The translations under genes and the position numbers were made by a program. Below, in pieces: positions 43,978-52,643 of a stretch of DNA of 52,645 bases; position 1 is the first letter of the stretch, and every line of letters starts with the position of its first letter. Source of the DNA: Chloroflexi bacterium OHK40 (lineage in GTDB: Bacteria; Chloroflexota; Chloroflexia; Chloroflexales; Chloroflexaceae); contig SFCB01000215.1 of assembly GCA_004367505.1 (NCBI GenBank), forward strand, positions 1 through 52,645, given 5' to 3'. A model generated the notes under the pieces. The model saw only the letters and a list, made by a program, of their open reading frames with translations. It did not search any database and was not told the origin of the DNA.

Positions 43978-43993
43978 CTTGTCAATTGACAAG
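43978..43993. promoter_or_regulatory. Perfect 16-bp palindrome overlapping the -35
   Basis: CTTGTCAATTGACAAG is perfectly self-complementary and contains the TTGACA of the promoter at 43986-44015. Strong candidate operator. Confidence 0.65.
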
Positions 43994-44015
43994 CAGTCGG
44001 CGGGTGTGCTATAAC
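43986..44015 (+). promoter_or_regulatory. Sigma-70 promoter upstream of the acyl-CoA dehydrogenase
   Basis: Perfect TTGACA (43986-43991), 18-bp spacer, TATAAC (44010-44015). Predicted start near 44022, 310 nt upstream of the gene. Confidence 0.65.
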
Positions 44016-44019
44016 CATG

Positions 44020-44036
44020 ATAACGCACCGCGTTAT
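44020..44036. promoter_or_regulatory. Inverted repeat at the predicted transcription start
   Basis: ATAACGC-ACC-GCGTTAT: perfect 7-bp arms directly after the -10. It could be a second operator or a 5'-end hairpin of the transcript. Confidence 0.45.
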
Positions 44037-44084
44037 GGCCCTCTCTCCCCTTCCTTGTGCGAACGGGTGCTGTGACACATGTCG

Positions 44085-44204
44085 CGCGATGCGCGGCTGA
44101 TTCGCTATCCTTCGGGGAAGGCGGCGCGGAGCGAGCAGTACCGTGCGGTGTGGCGCTACCGTGTGAGGCGGCCACCCCATTCAGACACCGCACGCGGTGT
44201 TTTC
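44085..44204 (+). terminator. Terminator-like hairpin in the leader of the acyl-CoA dehydrogenase gene
   Basis: The hairpin itself is at 44185-44200: ACACCGC, AC, GCGGTGT, followed at once by TTTT-rich sequence (to 44212). It lies 134 bp before the gene and about 165 nt after the predicted start, so it could attenuate the operon or end a small RNA. The rest of the 380-bp gap 43954-44333 shows no gene. Confidence 0.4.
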
Positions 44205-44333
44205 TGGCTTTCTGTTGCACCAGGCTCAATCCGCCTATCACGGCGACGGGCCACCCGCACGGCGGAGCGATGATGGTCCGCCGGCCGGCGACAGCGGCGT
44301 CGCCGGCGGCACTCCAGTTGAGAGGAGACCGCA

Positions 44334-45659
44334 ATGGCCCCCGTCACCCTTCCTTTCGCCGGCCTCGCCCGCCTCTTCCAGCAGGTCAATCTTCCCGAGA
44401 TGGTGCGCTCGCTCGGCGGCGTGAGCCCTCAGGAGGTGGGCCTGCTGCTCAAGAGCATCGCCAGCAAGCGCCGGCCGAAGGCCGTGCCACCGATCAACGG
44501 CGACTTCTACGATATCGGCGATACCCTCGCCCCCGACGAGCGGGCGATCCAGCTCCTCGTTCGCGATTACATGGAGCAGCGCGTACGCCCCGTCATCGCG
44601 GGCTACTGGGAGCGCGGCGAGTTCCCCCACGAGCTGGTGCCATCCTTCGCCGCGATGATCGCCGCTACCTTCGGCACGCGCCCCTATACGATCGACTCGC
44701 TCGGGCCTGTGCTGACCGGCATCGCCGCGATGGAGATGGCCCGGGTGGACCCATCGATCTACACCTTCTTCGGGGTCCAGTGGGGCCTTGCGATGGGTTC
44801 GATCTACCTCTTCGGGAGCGAGGAGCAGCGCCAGCGCTGGCTGCCCGCCATGCAGCGCTTTGAACTGATTGGCTCCTGGTCGCTCACCGAGCCCGAGGTG
44901 GGCTCGGCCACCGCCGCCGGCCTCACCACTACCGCTCGCCGCGACGAGCAGGGCTGGGTGCTCAACGGGGTCAAAAAGTGGAGTGGCAACGCGCCCTTCG
45001 CCGATGTGCACGTCGTCTTCGCTCGCGACGTGAGCGATCAGCAGGTAAAGGCGTTTGTGGTCGAGCGGGGCACCCCTGGCCTGCGCGTCGAGAAGTTGAC
45101 CGGGAAGCTCGCCCTCCGCGTCGTGCAGAATGCCACCGTCACGCTCGAGCATGTGCGCGTGCCCGAGGCCAACCGGCTCCCCGGTGTAGGCTCCTTCCGC
45201 GACGTGGCCCGGCAGCTCACGCTGGCCCGTGGTGTGGTGGCCTGGGCGATGACTGGCACGGCCATGGGCGCCTATGAGCGTACCCTCGCCTACGCCAACC
45301 AGCGCGTGCAGTTCGGCCGCCCGATCACCGGCTTCCAGCTTGTGCAGCAAGGCCTCGTGCAGATGCTCGGCAACGTGACCGCGATGCAGACCCTCTGCCT
45401 GCGGATGAGCCAGCTCTACGCCCGCGATGGAAAGATCAGCCACGAACGGGCCTCTCTGGCCAAGGCCTTCTGTGGCGAGCGCATGCGCGAGACGGTGGCG
45501 ATCGGTCGGGGGCTGCTCGGCGGCAACGGCATCCTGCTGGAGCACGAGGTTGGGCGCTATTTTGCCGACGCCGAGGCTCTCTACTCCTACGAAGGCACCC
45601 ACGAGATGAACACGCTGATCGTCGGTCGCGCGATCACCGGCGTGAGCGCCTTTCTGTAG
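44334..45659 (+). CDS. Acyl-CoA dehydrogenase (glutaryl-CoA dehydrogenase-like group)
   Basis: 441 aa. After an atypical N-terminal extension of about 60 residues comes the three-domain ACAD fold: helical domain, FAD beta-domain with WSLTEPEVGSATA, and a C-terminal helical domain with QFGRPITGFQLVQ and the catalytic-type Glu420 in YEGTHEMN. The YEGTH placement and FGRPI block resemble glutaryl-CoA dehydrogenases. It would oxidise an acyl-CoA in the cytoplasm, passing electrons to ETF. GGAGA precedes the ATG by 6 bases. The promoter about 320 bp upstream is overlapped by a perfect palindrome. A terminator hairpin follows. Substrate not determined. Confidence 0.9.
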   Translation: MAPVTLPFAGLARLFQQVNLPEMVRSLGGVSPQEVGLLLKSIASKRRPKAVPPINGDFYDIGDTLAPDERAIQLLVRDYMEQRVRPVIAGYWERGEFPHELVPSFAAMIAATFGTRPYTIDSLGPVLTGIAAMEMARVDPSIYTFFGVQWGLAMGSIYLFGSEEQRQRWLPAMQRFELIGSWSLTEPEVGSATAAGLTTTARRDEQGWVLNGVKKWSGNAPFADVHVVFARDVSDQQVKAFVVERGTPGLRVEKLTGKLALRVVQNATVTLEHVRVPEANRLPGVGSFRDVARQLTLARGVVAWAMTGTAMGAYERTLAYANQRVQFGRPITGFQLVQQGLVQMLGNVTAMQTLCLRMSQLYARDGKISHERASLAKAFCGERMRETVAIGRGLLGGNGILLEHEVGRYFADAEALYSYEGTHEMNTLIVGRAITGVSAFL

Positions 45660-45705
45660 GAGGTCCTTCCAGGCGCGGCCCGACGCTCAGGACGCGGAAA
45701 GACAG

Positions 45706-45743
45706 CAACGGACGCAGGCGACGATTGACGCCTGCGTCTGTTG
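45706..45743 (+). terminator. Terminator hairpin after the acyl-CoA dehydrogenase gene
   Basis: CAACGGACGCAGGCG and CGCCTGCGTCTGTTG pair over 15 bp with one mismatch and an 8-nt loop, 47 bp after the stop. Strong stem, short T content afterwards. Confidence 0.7.
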
Positions 45744-45941
45744 TATGCCGCGCCGGCAACTCCTAGCTTGCCCGGCGTGAAGCCCCGGCGCGCCAGTTGT
45801 CGCGCCGCCGATACGGCGCGCCGCTACACTCCCCGTGCTGGCCCCTGCTCGGCGGCGCCTGGCCCCGCGCGGTCGCCTGCTACGCGCCGATCGCCACCCG
45901 CGCCCGACGCACCGAAGCCACGCATCTCCAGAGAGGTCACC

Positions 45942-46694
45942 ATGGCAATGCACCCCCTCGACCTCGCCCTGATCGCCGGTGGCGGCCTCCTCGGCCTTCT
46001 GGCGCTGGTGGCTTCGGCGCTGGCCTGGCGCAGCGAGAGTAGCTTGCTCGCCATCCGCGAGACCCCGACCTCCACCGTTGCCGATGCCATCGAGCGTCAC
46101 CGCTGGGCGATCCACGGCCTCACGCGCTCCGGGCACTGTGTTGAGATCGTAGGCACGATCGAGTGCGACTCGCCCCTCCGGGCGCCCTATAGCGAGCAAC
46201 CGTGCGTCGCCTACGCCTACAGCGTCAACGAGGAGGCCGAGCGCCGGGTTGGCGGGTACGGCGCCCGGCGCGGGCATGAACTAGAGACCAGTTCGTTCGA
46301 TGCCCACGACCGGCGCGTGCCGCGCTTCTACCTGCGCGACGACACTGGCCGCATCGCCGTGGATACAGCGGGCGCCACCTTCGACCTGCGCGAGTCGGTG
46401 GCGCGCTATGAGGCCTACACCGGCATCTGGGGCAGCGAGCGCGAGATCTGGCGCGAAGAGCGCGTGTTGCCCCTGGGGGAGCGGGCCTACGTGCTCGGCT
46501 ACCTCGTCGATGGGGGCGGCGAGCCCGTGATCGCTCGCCACCCACGTGCCCCCGGGCGCCGCTTCCTGATCAGCTACCGCGATGAGCGCTCACTGGCCGC
46601 CGCGATCCGCCGTCGGGCCTATATGCTCTACCTCGCTGGCGGCCTCAGTCTGGGCGGCTCGCTTGTGCTGCTCGTCGCCGCGGCCCTCTTTTGA
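45942..46694 (+). CDS. GIDE-domain membrane protein
   Basis: 250 aa. A transmembrane helix at each end (about 8-28 and 226-246) encloses a soluble domain with CDSPLRAPYSEQPCVAYAYSV and ILREERVLPLGERAYVLGYL-like blocks, the pattern of the GIDE domain of MULAN-type E3 ligases. No RING finger is present, so the E3-ligase label often attached to this family should not be taken as its function. Two-helix topology puts the central domain on one side of the membrane. GAGAGGTCA precedes the ATG at 45942. Role in bacteria unknown. Confidence 0.8.
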   Translation: MAMHPLDLALIAGGGLLGLLALVASALAWRSESSLLAIRETPTSTVADAIERHRWAIHGLTRSGHCVEIVGTIECDSPLRAPYSEQPCVAYAYSVNEEAERRVGGYGARRGHELETSSFDAHDRRVPRFYLRDDTGRIAVDTAGATFDLRESVARYEAYTGIWGSEREIWREERVLPLGERAYVLGYLVDGGGEPVIARHPRAPGRRFLISYRDERSLAAAIRRRAYMLYLAGGLSLGGSLVLLVAAALF

Positions 46695-46805
46695 TCAAGG
46701 ACCAACGGGCACTTCTCGTAGCTGTGCAAAGGGTGTATCATTGAGTCGTTAAAAAAAGATAAATGGCCTGACCCCGTTCCCCACCATCCCAGAGAGGTCA
46801 GCCCG

Positions 46806-47258
46806 ATGATCGCCCAGAACCACTCCACGACCCTGTTCGAGCCCGCTGGCCCGCCGCCCGCCGATACCCCCACCGCGTCGTTGGATCTGTGCCCCATCCC
46901 CGCTGCGCCGCTCGGCGTCAAGCCGTCGCTGGCCAGCCACCGTGACGGCCTGCCGCTGCGAGCGGCGGTGCCGCGTGGGCCGGCCGCAGCGGTGTTGCGC
47001 GGCATTGGCCAGGCCCACCCGCTCTCCTTCGTGATGCTCCTGGCGGCCCCGCTGCTGCTCTGCGCCGTGGCCTTTGCCGCGCATGCTGCCGGGATCTACA
47101 CCAGCACGGGCCGGCTCGCTGCGGGTTACGCGCTCGCCGCCGCGTCGCTCGCCGTCGTCGTCACCCTTCTCATCGGCGCGGGCCTACTGATCCAGACCAT
47201 TCGCAGCCTGGTGCGCCGCCTGGAACAGACAATCGACGAGCGCCTCGCTTCGCGTTAA
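46806..47258 (+). CDS. Small two-helix membrane protein, unknown
   Basis: 150 aa. A Pro/Ala-rich cytoplasmic N-terminus (about 1-70), two transmembrane helices (about 74-95 and 103-128) and a basic/acidic amphipathic tail (SLVRRLEQTIDERLASR). I recognise no family. The upstream 12-mer CCAGAGAGGTCA is identical to that before the GIDE gene. The 111-bp gap to the GIDE gene includes an A7 tract. Confidence 0.65.
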   Translation: MIAQNHSTTLFEPAGPPPADTPTASLDLCPIPAAPLGVKPSLASHRDGLPLRAAVPRGPAAAVLRGIGQAHPLSFVMLLAAPLLLCAVAFAAHAAGIYTSTGRLAAGYALAAASLAVVVTLLIGAGLLIQTIRSLVRRLEQTIDERLASR

Positions 47259-47472
47259 GGGCGCTCCCTAGACCTTACCCTCGTCACGACACCGCTCCAC
47301 GGCGAGCTGGCATCCTACGCCCGGCTCCGCCGCCGGCGCTTACCTCCGCCGCCCGCCGCGCCCATGGCTCCCCGCCGCGACGTGTGCGCGAACGTTGCCA
47401 GCAACGCCGCCAGGCACAACCGTGCCGAGGCGCTGGCCAACCCGGCTCTTCGGCGTCGCGGAGACCTCCCCA

Positions 47473-48678
47473 ATGACCTTATTGCGCATCGCCCATGTGA
47501 GCCCCACGCTGGTACCCGCCGGTGCCGGTGCCGCCTGCCTGCACTACGCCCGTGAGCTCGCCCGTCGCGGCCATAAGCCGGCGATCCTCACCGCTGCCGT
47601 CCCCGGCGCGCCCGCCTTTGAGGAGACCGATGGCTACACCGTTCGGCGCCTCCGGACGCTCCCACGGGTAGGGAGCGCGCCGCTGCTCCCCGGCCTTGTG
47701 GCCGCGCTGCGCGGCTACGATCTGGTCCACCTGCACTACCCGGCCATCGCCAGCGCCGAGTTGCTGCGGATTGTCACGGCGCTGCGCGACACGCCAATTG
47801 TCGTCTCACTCCACAGCGATCTACCGGGAGGAGGGGGCGTGCCCGCGACGCTCACGCTCCTCAGGCGCCTCGCAACCGCCCTCCAGGACCGCGAGGCGCC
47901 GCTGGTGTGCGCCATCGCCCCGGAGCATGGCGTCGCCAGCCGCCTGCGATGCGAGCCTGGCCGCGTCCCGTTGCTGATGGCCGAGCTCCCGAACGGCGTC
48001 GATTGTCGCGCCTTTGCGCCGGGACCGCCCGACCCTGCGCTGCGGTCCCGGTTCGGCATCCCCGCTACGGCGCCGCTGACCCTTGGCGTCGTCGGGCCGG
48101 AGCATGTGCGCGACCCACAGGGATTCGAGGTGCTCCTGGCAGCCTTCAGCCGCCTGCCACGTGAGCATCGCCTGCTGGTGATCGGCGTGGGCGCTCAGCC
48201 TGGAGCCGGCGCGGCCGCAGTCGCCCGGATCGACCTGGGCGACCGGATCGTCTGTGCTGGTGAGGTGGATCAGCACGCGCTGCCGGCTTACTACCGCACG
48301 GCGCAGCTCTCCGCCTTCCCCGCGCGGCTGCAAGGCCCCCTGGCGAGCGCGCTGGTCGAGTCGCTGGCGTGCGCGACACCAGTGGTGGCGAGCGGCATAC
48401 CGGGCGTCCGTGCGCTGGTCGAGCAGACCAGAGGCGGGCTGATCGTGCAGCCGGACAACGCCATGGCCCTGGCCGAGGCGATCGGCTGGCTGAGCGCCGA
48501 CGAAGCGCTGCGGCGCGCGATGGGCCGGGTAGGGCGCCGGCGGGTGCTGGCCCGCTACGCCTGGGAAGCGGTGGGCGCGCGTCTGGAGGAGCTGTACCTT
48601 GATGCACTGAACCCGCAGCTGGCAGGCGGGGGCTCCAACCCTCCACAGACAGCTCGCCACTGGCGCGAACGGCGCTAA
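47473..48678 (+). CDS. Glycosyltransferase family 4 (GT-B fold)
   Basis: 401 aa. N-terminal lobe: RIAHVSPTLVPAGAGAACLHYARELARRGH, then LVHLHYPAIASAE; C-terminal lobe: LTLGVVGPEHVRDPQGFEVLLAAF and ALVESLACATPVVASGIPGVRALVEQTRGGLIVQPDN. The second Glu of the EX7E motif is present (VESLA), but the first is replaced near LQGPLAS, which is unusual. It would transfer a sugar from a nucleotide donor to a surface glycan or lipid. The ATG at 47473 has GGAGA 9 bases upstream; the frame upstream lacks a start signal. The end overlaps the convergent peptidase by 4 bp. Confidence 0.87.
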   Translation: MTLLRIAHVSPTLVPAGAGAACLHYARELARRGHKPAILTAAVPGAPAFEETDGYTVRRLRTLPRVGSAPLLPGLVAALRGYDLVHLHYPAIASAELLRIVTALRDTPIVVSLHSDLPGGGGVPATLTLLRRLATALQDREAPLVCAIAPEHGVASRLRCEPGRVPLLMAELPNGVDCRAFAPGPPDPALRSRFGIPATAPLTLGVVGPEHVRDPQGFEVLLAAFSRLPREHRLLVIGVGAQPGAGAAAVARIDLGDRIVCAGEVDQHALPAYYRTAQLSAFPARLQGPLASALVESLACATPVVASGIPGVRALVEQTRGGLIVQPDNAMALAEAIGWLSADEALRRAMGRVGRRRVLARYAWEAVGARLEELYLDALNPQLAGGGSNPPQTARHWRERR

Positions 48679-50636
48679 GCCAGGTCGATCAGCCCGAGCC
48701 GCGCCAGCAGGCGAAAGTGAGCAAGCAGGGCCTCGGGGGCTCGGACATCGGTCTCAAGCTCAACGAGGTCGAGGATCGCGCCGAGGGTGCGGGTGCCATC
48801 CGCCCAGAAAAGCGCCACATCGGCGGAGATCGTGTCGAGCTCGCGGGCCGGAGCGAACGCGGCGAGGAGCGCCTCGCGCTCATCGAGGGGCAGGCGGTTG
48901 AGGTGAGGCTGAAGGCTGAGGGGGCCGCGGTAGCGCCGGCGTGGTACAAGTGCGGCCTCCTCTGGCGCGAGTGCCGGTCGCTCGGCGGGGTGCCAGGGAC
49001 CGAGCAGATCGCGGGCCTGAGCCCAGAGCAGTTCGGCCTGGGTGGTGGCGGCCCGGCGGTGCGGCTCGGGATCGAATTCCGGGTCGAGGCGGCGCAGGCT
49101 GGCGAGGGCCGCGCCGTGGCGCTCCACGCGGAAGGCGACGCGCTCCTCCCAGGGCGCGCCGTGGGGCCGGGCGCCGCCAAGGGCATCGGTGACGGCGCTC
49201 TGGAGCTCGCGGGCCAGGCGGACCACAAAGCGGCTGTTCAGCTCGCCGGCGAGCCAGGCCGCCTCACGGGGGCCACCGTTCGCCACGATCCAGAGATAGG
49301 TGGCGGCGATCGTCATATTGCGCTGCAGGGTCGCTGGGGAAACCATCTCCAGCGTATCGGCGGTGGTATGGTAGAAGCGGTCGGGCCACTCGATGAGCAT
49401 CGGGGCGGGGATGCCCACGCTCGGGTCGCCGAGAATGTAGTGGTCGCTGCCGTTGGAGAAGGGGCCGCTGGCCAGGCGGTACAGCGGTGGCTCGGAGCGC
49501 CCGCGAAAGCTGTAGGCCTCCCCGTGGAGGGTATCGCGGGCGGCCTCAAGGAGATCGCCCACGAAGCTGGGCAGGGCGTGGGTAGTGTGCACCGCGACGT
49601 TCACACTGCCGGTTCGGGCCTGATCCGCGCCAACCATGTCGAGATTGAGGGCGGCCACGGTGCGGGGGATGCGCTGTTCGTGCCGGGAGAGGTAGAGGTA
49701 GGTCCCGGTCATCTCGGGCCCCCAGAGCACACGGATAGTCCGGCGGGGGCGCGGGAGACGCCCCTCGGCGACGAGGCAACTCAGGGCGCGGGCCACCTCC
49801 ATGGCCGCCGCAGCGCCGCTGGCGTTATCGTTCGCGAAGGGGGCCGGGTGGCAGAGGTGGGCGAGCAGCAGAACCTCCTCGGCCGACTCCCCGGGGATGC
49901 GCGCGCTCACGGTCTCGATGGCGCCATCGCGGAATGAACTGCGCACGCGGGCGCGCAGCCGCAGGGTGCGACCATCGGCGTGGGCGCGCTCGTAGCGACG
50001 GCGCAGCTCGGCGCCCGCGCGGGGGCTGAGAGCGAAGCCAAAGGCGCGCGTCTCGCCGCCCCACCACCACCAGGAGGCGTACTGGATGGCGTCGGGGAGA
50101 TCGCCGGGGGGGCAGAGCTCCGGGACGGTGCGCATGCCATCGAAGATCAGACCCACCGCCCCGTGCCGCTCGATCGCGAGGCGGTGGACGCTCATCGGCA
50201 TGCTGCGGGTGAGCACGATCTTGCCGCGCACATCGAGGCCCGCGTAGTCCTCCGGGCGCTCACCTCCGTGGACAACTACAAGCTCAAACTCGCCATCGAC
50301 GCTGGCGCTGCGCGGCATGAGCGAGAGCGGCACGGCGCGATAGTCGGCCAGACGCAGGGCGCTCCCGTTGGGAAGCAGCAAGTCGAGCCAGCCTTCGGCG
50401 CAACTCCACTCCTGGAAGAGGGGTTCGCCCCAGGCCAGCAGGCCCTCGCGGGTAGGAAAGGACTCGAGCTCGGCCTCAAGGCCCCCATCCAGCAGGGTGG
50501 TGTGGAGCCAGTGGGCAGCCTCGCGGTACATCGGGCTGGCCTGGATGCGGTGCCACTGACTGATGCGGGCAACCAGCGCCCGGGCCGCCTCGCCGGAGAG
50601 CTCGCGGCCGAGCGTGGACTGAAGTTCGCGCAGCAT
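48675..50636 (-). CDS. M28-like zinc aminopeptidase (DUF4910 type) with PA insert
   Basis: 653 aa. Di-zinc ligands of M28 peptidases are present: His260/His263 in HLCHP, Asp270 in NDNASG, Glu308 in WGPEMTG, Asp333 in NLDMVG, and a His in DRFYHTTADT (near 440). Residues about 105-175 form a PA-type insert (YAGLDVRGKIVL). The last 200 residues look like a winged-helix-type C-terminal domain, as in DUF4910 proteins. No signal peptide, so cytoplasmic. GAGGAGA precedes the ATG. Expected to cleave N-terminal residues from peptides. Convergent overlap with the GT4 gene. Confidence 0.87.
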   Translation of the reverse strand: MLRELQSTLGRELSGEAARALVARISQWHRIQASPMYREAAHWLHTTLLDGGLEAELESFPTREGLLAWGEPLFQEWSCAEGWLDLLLPNGSALRLADYRAVPLSLMPRSASVDGEFELVVVHGGERPEDYAGLDVRGKIVLTRSMPMSVHRLAIERHGAVGLIFDGMRTVPELCPPGDLPDAIQYASWWWWGGETRAFGFALSPRAGAELRRRYERAHADGRTLRLRARVRSSFRDGAIETVSARIPGESAEEVLLLAHLCHPAPFANDNASGAAAAMEVARALSCLVAEGRLPRPRRTIRVLWGPEMTGTYLYLSRHEQRIPRTVAALNLDMVGADQARTGSVNVAVHTTHALPSFVGDLLEAARDTLHGEAYSFRGRSEPPLYRLASGPFSNGSDHYILGDPSVGIPAPMLIEWPDRFYHTTADTLEMVSPATLQRNMTIAATYLWIVANGGPREAAWLAGELNSRFVVRLARELQSAVTDALGGARPHGAPWEERVAFRVERHGAALASLRRLDPEFDPEPHRRAATTQAELLWAQARDLLGPWHPAERPALAPEEAALVPRRRYRGPLSLQPHLNRLPLDEREALLAAFAPARELDTISADVALFWADGTRTLGAILDLVELETDVRAPEALLAHFRLLARLGLIDLA

Positions 50637-50751
50637 GGGTCTCCTCTTGACACTCGCGCTGGTGAGGGTGTATTTTAGTTTCAGCTAAAGAAGAAGTTAT
50701 CATCGCCGCTGTGAGTGTTGATCCACGGCGAAGTTTCATTGAAGGGTCGCT

Positions 50752-50940
50752 ATGCGCACCACACTCCGCGAGAAGCTGCTGCTCTGGGTGGTCGGGCTTT
50801 CGCTCGCCGCAAACGTCGAGCTATTGCTCCGCAGCCAGATCAGCCCATTGTCGGCGCAGGGGCTGGTGCTACTCGGGGCCACGGTGCTCGCCCTCGCCCT
50901 GATTGGCCGGCTCCTGCTGGGTGGCGGGCGGCGCCCCTAG
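50752..50940 (+). CDS. Small hydrophobic protein
   Basis: 62 aa: a basic start (MRTTLREK), two hydrophobic helices (about 9-25 and 33-56) and a GGGRRP tail, consistent with positive-inside insertion. AAGGGTC precedes the ATG. It lies between the divergent peptidase and the convergent histidine kinase. No family recognised; it could be a chance frame, but composition and ribosome site favour a real gene. Confidence 0.5.
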   Translation: MRTTLREKLLLWVVGLSLAANVELLLRSQISPLSAQGLVLLGATVLALALIGRLLLGGGRRP

Positions 50941-50948
50941 CCGACCAG

Positions 50949-52424
50949 TTATCCCGACGCGACTCCAATAGCTAGCCCCACCGCCTTCGGCTCAGGCAGC
51001 ACCATTGGCAGGCGCACGGTGAAGGTAGAGCCGGCGCCCGGCGTGCTCAGCACCTCGATGGTACCGCCCAGCAGTTCACAGTAGCGCCGGGTGAGTGCGA
51101 GGCCCAGGCCGGTGCCGCCATAGCGCCGCGAGGGCGAGTCGTCCGCCTGCACAAAGAGCTCGAAGATCCACTCCACCTGCTCGGGCGGAACACCAATCCC
51201 GGTATCGCGCACGGCGAAGACCACCTGGCCCGGGTGACCAGGGCGTGGCGGCGGCTCTGCGCTAACCTCCAGCGTTACGGTACCGGATTCGGTGAACTTG
51301 CAGGCGTTTCCGAGCAGGCTGACGAGGATCTGGCGCAGCTTGCCGCGATCGCTGCGCAGGCCGAGGGGCTGGCCGCCGTAGGCGACGATCAGGCGGTTGC
51401 TATTGCGGAGGGCCTCGGGCGCAATGGCTGCCTCAACCTCATCGAGGAGGGGGGCGAGCGGAAAGCGCGTGAGGTTCAGCTCCACACGGCCCGCCTCAAC
51501 CCTGGCGATCTCCAGGAGATCGTCCACGAGGCCGAGCAGGTGGCGTCCAGAGGCATGGATGCGCGCGATGTCGGCGGCGGCGGCCTGGGGGGTGAGCTCG
51601 GTGCCAGCCTCGATCAGCAGCTCGCTGTAGCCAATAATGGCGTTGAGCGGGGTGCGCAGCTCATGGCCCATGTTGGCGAGGAAGGTACTCTTGGCGCGGC
51701 TGGCGGCCTCGGCGGCGTGGAGAGCGCGCTGCAGTTCGGCCTCCACCTGCTTGCGGCGGGTAGCATCGCGCACGATCACCACGTAGAGCCGGCGGTGCTC
51801 AAGCAGCAGCTGGCCCGAGGTGAGGTCCATGGGAAAGAGCGTGCCGTCCTTGCGGCGTCCGGCCACCTCGTCCCCGATACTGATCAGCTTGTACTGGCGG
51901 TGAAGTGGGTCGGGGATGAGCGTGGCGACAGGCTGGCCGACGATCTCGGCGGTGGTATAGCCGAAGATCCGCTCGGCGGCCGGGTTGAAGGTGGTGATCG
52001 TGTCGTGCTCGTCGATGATCATGATCCCATCGACGGCGTGCTCGACCACCGCCTGGCGGTAGATTCCGGCCATGGCGGTGTCGGCAGCCACGGCGGCGAG
52101 GGTCGTGGCGATGGCGCCAAGCTCGTCGGCGGTGGTGGGGGCCGGAGCGATCCGGGCATCGCCGCCAGCGAGCCGGGCGGTGGTGCCCGCGAGCGCATCT
52201 ACGGCGCCGATGAGCTGGACCCTGAGGGCTGCGAGCGCATAGGCGGCGGGGAGGGTGGCGAGCAGGACGAGGAGCGCTAGGAGCGGCAGGCCGGCGGCCA
52301 GCAGGGCGAGGGCGAGGGCAGCGAGCGGCAGCAGCACGACAAGGGTGGCGAGGTCGAACTTGCGCGAGAGGGGCAGGCGCCCGAGGTGCGCGACGAGTGG
52401 TGCGATGAGCTTGTCAGAGTGCAC
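50949..52424 (-). CDS. Membrane PAS sensor histidine kinase
   Basis: 491 aa. Two N-terminal transmembrane helices (about 24-45 and 46-66) with almost no loop, a HAMP-like segment (70-120), a PAS domain (about 122-230; IMIIDEHDTITTFNPAAERIFGY), HisKA (FLANMGHELRTPLNAIIGYSELL, His254) and HATPase (NACKFTESG, DTGIGVPPEQ, RYGGTGLGLALTR). Sensing probably occurs in the cytoplasm through PAS or in the membrane. The start is the GTG at 52424 because AGGAGG lies 9-10 bases upstream and an extended -10 sits at 52502-52494; upstream ATGs at 52484 and 52568 lack ribosome sites. No response regulator is adjacent. Confidence 0.9.
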   Translation of the reverse strand: MHSDKLIAPLVAHLGRLPLSRKFDLATLVVLLPLAALALALLAAGLPLLALLVLLATLPAAYALAALRVQLIGAVDALAGTTARLAGGDARIAPAPTTADELGAIATTLAAVAADTAMAGIYRQAVVEHAVDGIMIIDEHDTITTFNPAAERIFGYTTAEIVGQPVATLIPDPLHRQYKLISIGDEVAGRRKDGTLFPMDLTSGQLLLEHRRLYVVIVRDATRRKQVEAELQRALHAAEAASRAKSTFLANMGHELRTPLNAIIGYSELLIEAGTELTPQAAAADIARIHASGRHLLGLVDDLLEIARVEAGRVELNLTRFPLAPLLDEVEAAIAPEALRNSNRLIVAYGGQPLGLRSDRGKLRQILVSLLGNACKFTESGTVTLEVSAEPPPRPGHPGQVVFAVRDTGIGVPPEQVEWIFELFVQADDSPSRRYGGTGLGLALTRRYCELLGGTIEVLSTPGAGSTFTVRLPMVLPEPKAVGLAIGVASG

Positions 52425-52493
52425 CGCGCGATCTCCTCCTGAAATGGGTAGCGGCCGTGGCGCGGCGTGTGGGGCCGAGGCCATACCAGGGCA

Positions 52494-52502
52494 AGTATAG
52501 CA
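52494..52502 (-). promoter_or_regulatory. Extended -10 promoter of the PAS kinase gene
   Basis: Reading leftward, TGC-TATACT, giving a start near 52487 and a leader of about 63 nt to the GTG at 52424. No -35 seen. Confidence 0.45.
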
Positions 52503-52570
52503 TGTCGGTGAAGGGGGCGCAGGAGGAAGGGGAGAGTGGACAGGGGGCCTAGCACCAATACCTTTCAAAT

Positions 52571-52643
52571 AAGCGGCACGGTGGCTTCTGTGGCATACTT
52601 TCGAGCGCCAACCCAGAAAGTCTGACCACAGGAGCCACCGCTT
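52571..52643. repeat. Long imperfect inverted repeat at the window edge (possible IS terminus)
   Basis: The left arm 52571-52602 (AAGCGG ... TGGCTTCTGTGG ... ACTTTC) pairs with the right arm 52616-52643 (GAAAGT ... CCACAGGAGCCA ... CCGCTT) with a few mismatches and a 4-base offset, around a 13-nt loop. AGGAG (52630-52634) followed after 7 bases by TTG (52642) could begin a gene beyond the window. It may be the end of an insertion sequence or an isolated hairpin element. Confidence 0.5.
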
